This document shows, in pieces, positions 37,655 to 38,603 of a stretch of 38,603 nucleotides of DNA. Position 1 is the stretch's first letter. The number at the start of each line of letters is the position of its first letter. The stretch covers positions 1 through 38,603 of IMG/VR virus record IMGVR_UViG_3300027996_000077; one strand, given 5' to 3'. The stretch comes from a virus. The position numbers were made by a program, and so were the translations under genes. The notes under the pieces are model-generated. The model saw only the letters and a program-made list of their open reading frames with translations, had not been told where the DNA came from and made no database searches.

Positions 37655-37837
37655 TTAGTCTACGCCCAAAGCTTTGGCTACGATCTCAACGACTGCGTCG
37701 TCAAGAGAGTTATCAGATTTCTTAGCCAGCTCTCTGAGATAGTCAACGAACATTTTCATGGCTTCTTTAACCATGTCATCTGTTACAACCTGTGTAATAA
37801 GATACGATAAAATTTTAACAACCCATGCGTTACCCAT
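37655..37837 (-). CDS. Small lysis-region protein, 60 aa
   Basis: Begins MGNAWVVKILSYLITQVVTD and continues DMVKEAMKMFVDYLRELAKK, ending VVEIVAKALGVD. Mostly amphipathic helix with no membrane-spanning segment. GGGAG lies 7 bases before the ATG. It sits between holin-like and endolysin genes, an arrangement seen in many phages with small helical lysis-cassette proteins. It may regulate the holin, but no family is certain. Confidence 0.6.
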   Translation of the reverse strand: MGNAWVVKILSYLITQVVTDDMVKEAMKMFVDYLRELAKKSDNSLDDAVVEIVAKALGVD

Positions 37838-37865
37838 AATAAAACTCCCTGTAAAATGTTATGAA

Positions 37866-38075
37866 TTATGCTTGTTCCAAAACCGAGAGTCTACGTCCGT
37901 GAGCTTCGACTTTGGTGTGAGCTTTAACGCAATCTTCGTGGTCATCCTCAACTTTCTTTTTAAATTCTTTAAAGTCTTTTTTGAGATCATGAAGATATAG
38001 CCAAAGTATAAGTAAAATCGGTGAGACAGAACCTGCGCCAGTAAGAAGTGATTCTATGATCCGTAAGTCTTCCAA
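37866..38075 (-). CDS. Holin-like membrane protein, 69 aa
   Basis: The start is TTG at 38075, with GAGG 9 bases upstream; no ATG is available. One membrane segment lies at about residues 18-29 (SPILLILWLYLH), preceded by LLTGAGSV, and the rest is a charged coiled coil (DLKKDFKEFKKKVEDDHEDC, VEAHGRRLSVLEQA). The 'TM then DH-x-x-C-x-x-x-x-x-x-x-x-H-x-R' layout is typical of small phage holin-like or lysis-accessory proteins upstream of an endolysin. A spanin or anti-holin role is possible. Confidence 0.55.
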   Translation of the reverse strand: MEDLRIIESLLTGAGSVSPILLILWLYLHDLKKDFKEFKKKVEDDHEDCVKAHTKVEAHGRRLSVLEQA

Positions 38076-38107
38076 ACTAAAATACCTCTAGTACTATTTT
38101 ACCACAG

Positions 38108-38407
38108 TCAGGCTTGCTGTGCCATTAGCTGCAATCGTTTGAAAACTTCCGGCCAGTTCTCCGGACTCACCACCCATGCGGTGCCCCATGCACCTTGTAT
38201 CTGGGATATAATATATTCTTGAAGCGGATCTGCTTTGGCCTTCTTATCTCGCTTCAGTTCAAGTGCAATAAAAAGTCCACGAATACAACAAATAAAATCA
38301 GGGATGCCACGAACAGAAACTTCTTGTGTTTTAAAAAACCAGCAATAGGGCAAAGTGTTAAGCTCCTTTCGGACCTTGTTCTTGAACTTTGTCTCCGGCT
38401 GCTGCAT
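38108..38407 (-). CDS. VRR-NUC domain nuclease, 99 aa
   Basis: A stand-alone PD-(D/E)xK nuclease of the VRR-NUC family, thought to cut branched or nicked DNA in phage replication or recombination. Motifs: GIPDFICCIRGLFIALELK gives Asp 37, Glu 50 and Lys 52, and DPLQEYIISQIQG gives Gln 63, in the family order. Length is typical of the minimal single-domain type. The ATG at 38407 lies inside the polymerase gene, 50 bases before that gene's stop, so the two overlap and are translated together. No strong ribosome site is visible other than purine-rich bases before the ATG. Confidence 0.8.
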   Translation of the reverse strand: MQQPETKFKNKVRKELNTLPYCWFFKTQEVSVRGIPDFICCIRGLFIALELKRDKKAKADPLQEYIISQIQGAWGTAWVVSPENWPEVFKRLQLMAQQA

Positions 38408-38603
38408 CCCACGGCTTCCCGTCCGCCCAACTCTTGCGGCTGAAGTTAACGCCTACCGTTAGCTTCATGAGTTCACTGGGCCAAACGCTTTCCATGATAT
38501 CTTTAATCATGGCTACTACGTGATACTCGTCATTGTGTACTTCGACGATTATCTCATCGTGAACGGAAAGTAAAAGCCTTGATTTGTATTGATCAAGTAA
38601 ATC
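38358..38603 (-). CDS. Family A DNA polymerase, C-terminal end (partial)
   Basis: The frame enters from the right edge and ends at 38358, giving 81 residues. It contains LLSVHDEIIVEV, the motif C core (VHDE) of family A polymerases, whose Asp is a catalytic metal ligand, followed by the final helices (YHVVAMIKDIMESVWPSELM) and a C-terminal strand TVGVNFSRKSWADG. This is the palm end of a replicative DNA polymerase like that of T7. The rest of the gene lies outside the window. It overlaps the VRR-NUC start by 50 bases. Confidence 0.85.
   Translation of the reverse strand, partial: DLLDQYKSRLLLSVHDEIIVEVHNDEYHVVAMIKDIMESVWPSELMKLTVGVNFSRKSWADGKPWDAAAGDKVQEQGPKGA

Noticed and set aside
1-38603. 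Window as a closed circular phage genome
   Set aside because: The right edge cuts a polymerase gene whose several hundred N-terminal residues are absent from the left edge, and joining the ends puts the repeat gene into a stop after four codons without restoring the polymerase frame.

Overview
The window is a contiguous piece of a tailed-phage genome, most likely a podovirus-like phage of a Gram-negative host. Evidence: a complete head-assembly order on the + strand (small terminase candidate, large terminase, portal, scaffold, major capsid), a tail block with adaptor and nozzle-like proteins but no tape-measure or sheath gene, large internal-virion-type proteins, an endolysin, and phage replication genes. 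Clear AGGAG ribosome sites and lipoprotein signal peptides fit a Gram-negative host; the host itself cannot be named. No integrase, tRNA, CRISPR array or transposon was seen. Both ends are cut through genes (a repeat-encoded N-terminus on the left, a family A DNA polymerase C-terminus on the right), so the genome continues on both sides and is not closed here.

Layout. (1) 1-618, minus: small early genes and a partial gene whose first codons are an 11-bp tandem repeat. (2) 619-2961, plus: a divergent promoter region, then an archaeo-eukaryotic-type primase and an SF3 (D5-like) helicase in overlapping frames. (3) 3255-7372, minus: an early operon of many small proteins, including zinc-ribbon microproteins, an AT-hook/ribbon-helix-helix protein, a lipoprotein, a Gp88-family protein and a one-helix membrane peptide. 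(4) 7373-7975: the largest non-coding stretch, rich in palindromes and repeated boxes. (5) 7976-10443, minus: a PP-loop (PAPS reductase-like) gene and small hypotheticals. (6) 10444-12907, minus: a regulatory cassette with tandem operators, two helix-turn-helix proteins, a structured leader, a terminator/promoter junction and membrane-anchored small proteins. (7) 12973-37198, plus: terminase, capsid, decoration/fibre, tail and internal virion genes, nearly all overlapping or closely spaced. (8) 37195-38603, minus: DNA polymerase A end, VRR-NUC nuclease, holin-like protein, a small protein and an NlpC/P60 endolysin, meeting the structural operon tail to tail with overlapping stop codons.

Working together: the primase-helicase, polymerase and VRR-NUC nuclease would replicate and process phage DNA. 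The minus-strand small genes are probably early host-takeover and regulatory functions, driven from a few promoters that share sequence features and hairpin leaders. The plus-strand block builds the virion, and the endolysin and holin-like genes release it. The least ordinary parts are the frame-shifting repeat at the left edge, the split primase/helicase with an A-run before the stop, the structured leader at 11629-11717, the tandem operators at 10493-10555, a shared non-sigma70-looking motif upstream of three minus-strand units, and two exported proteins inside the virion operon. Several genes under 60 codons were found by reading the sequence directly.
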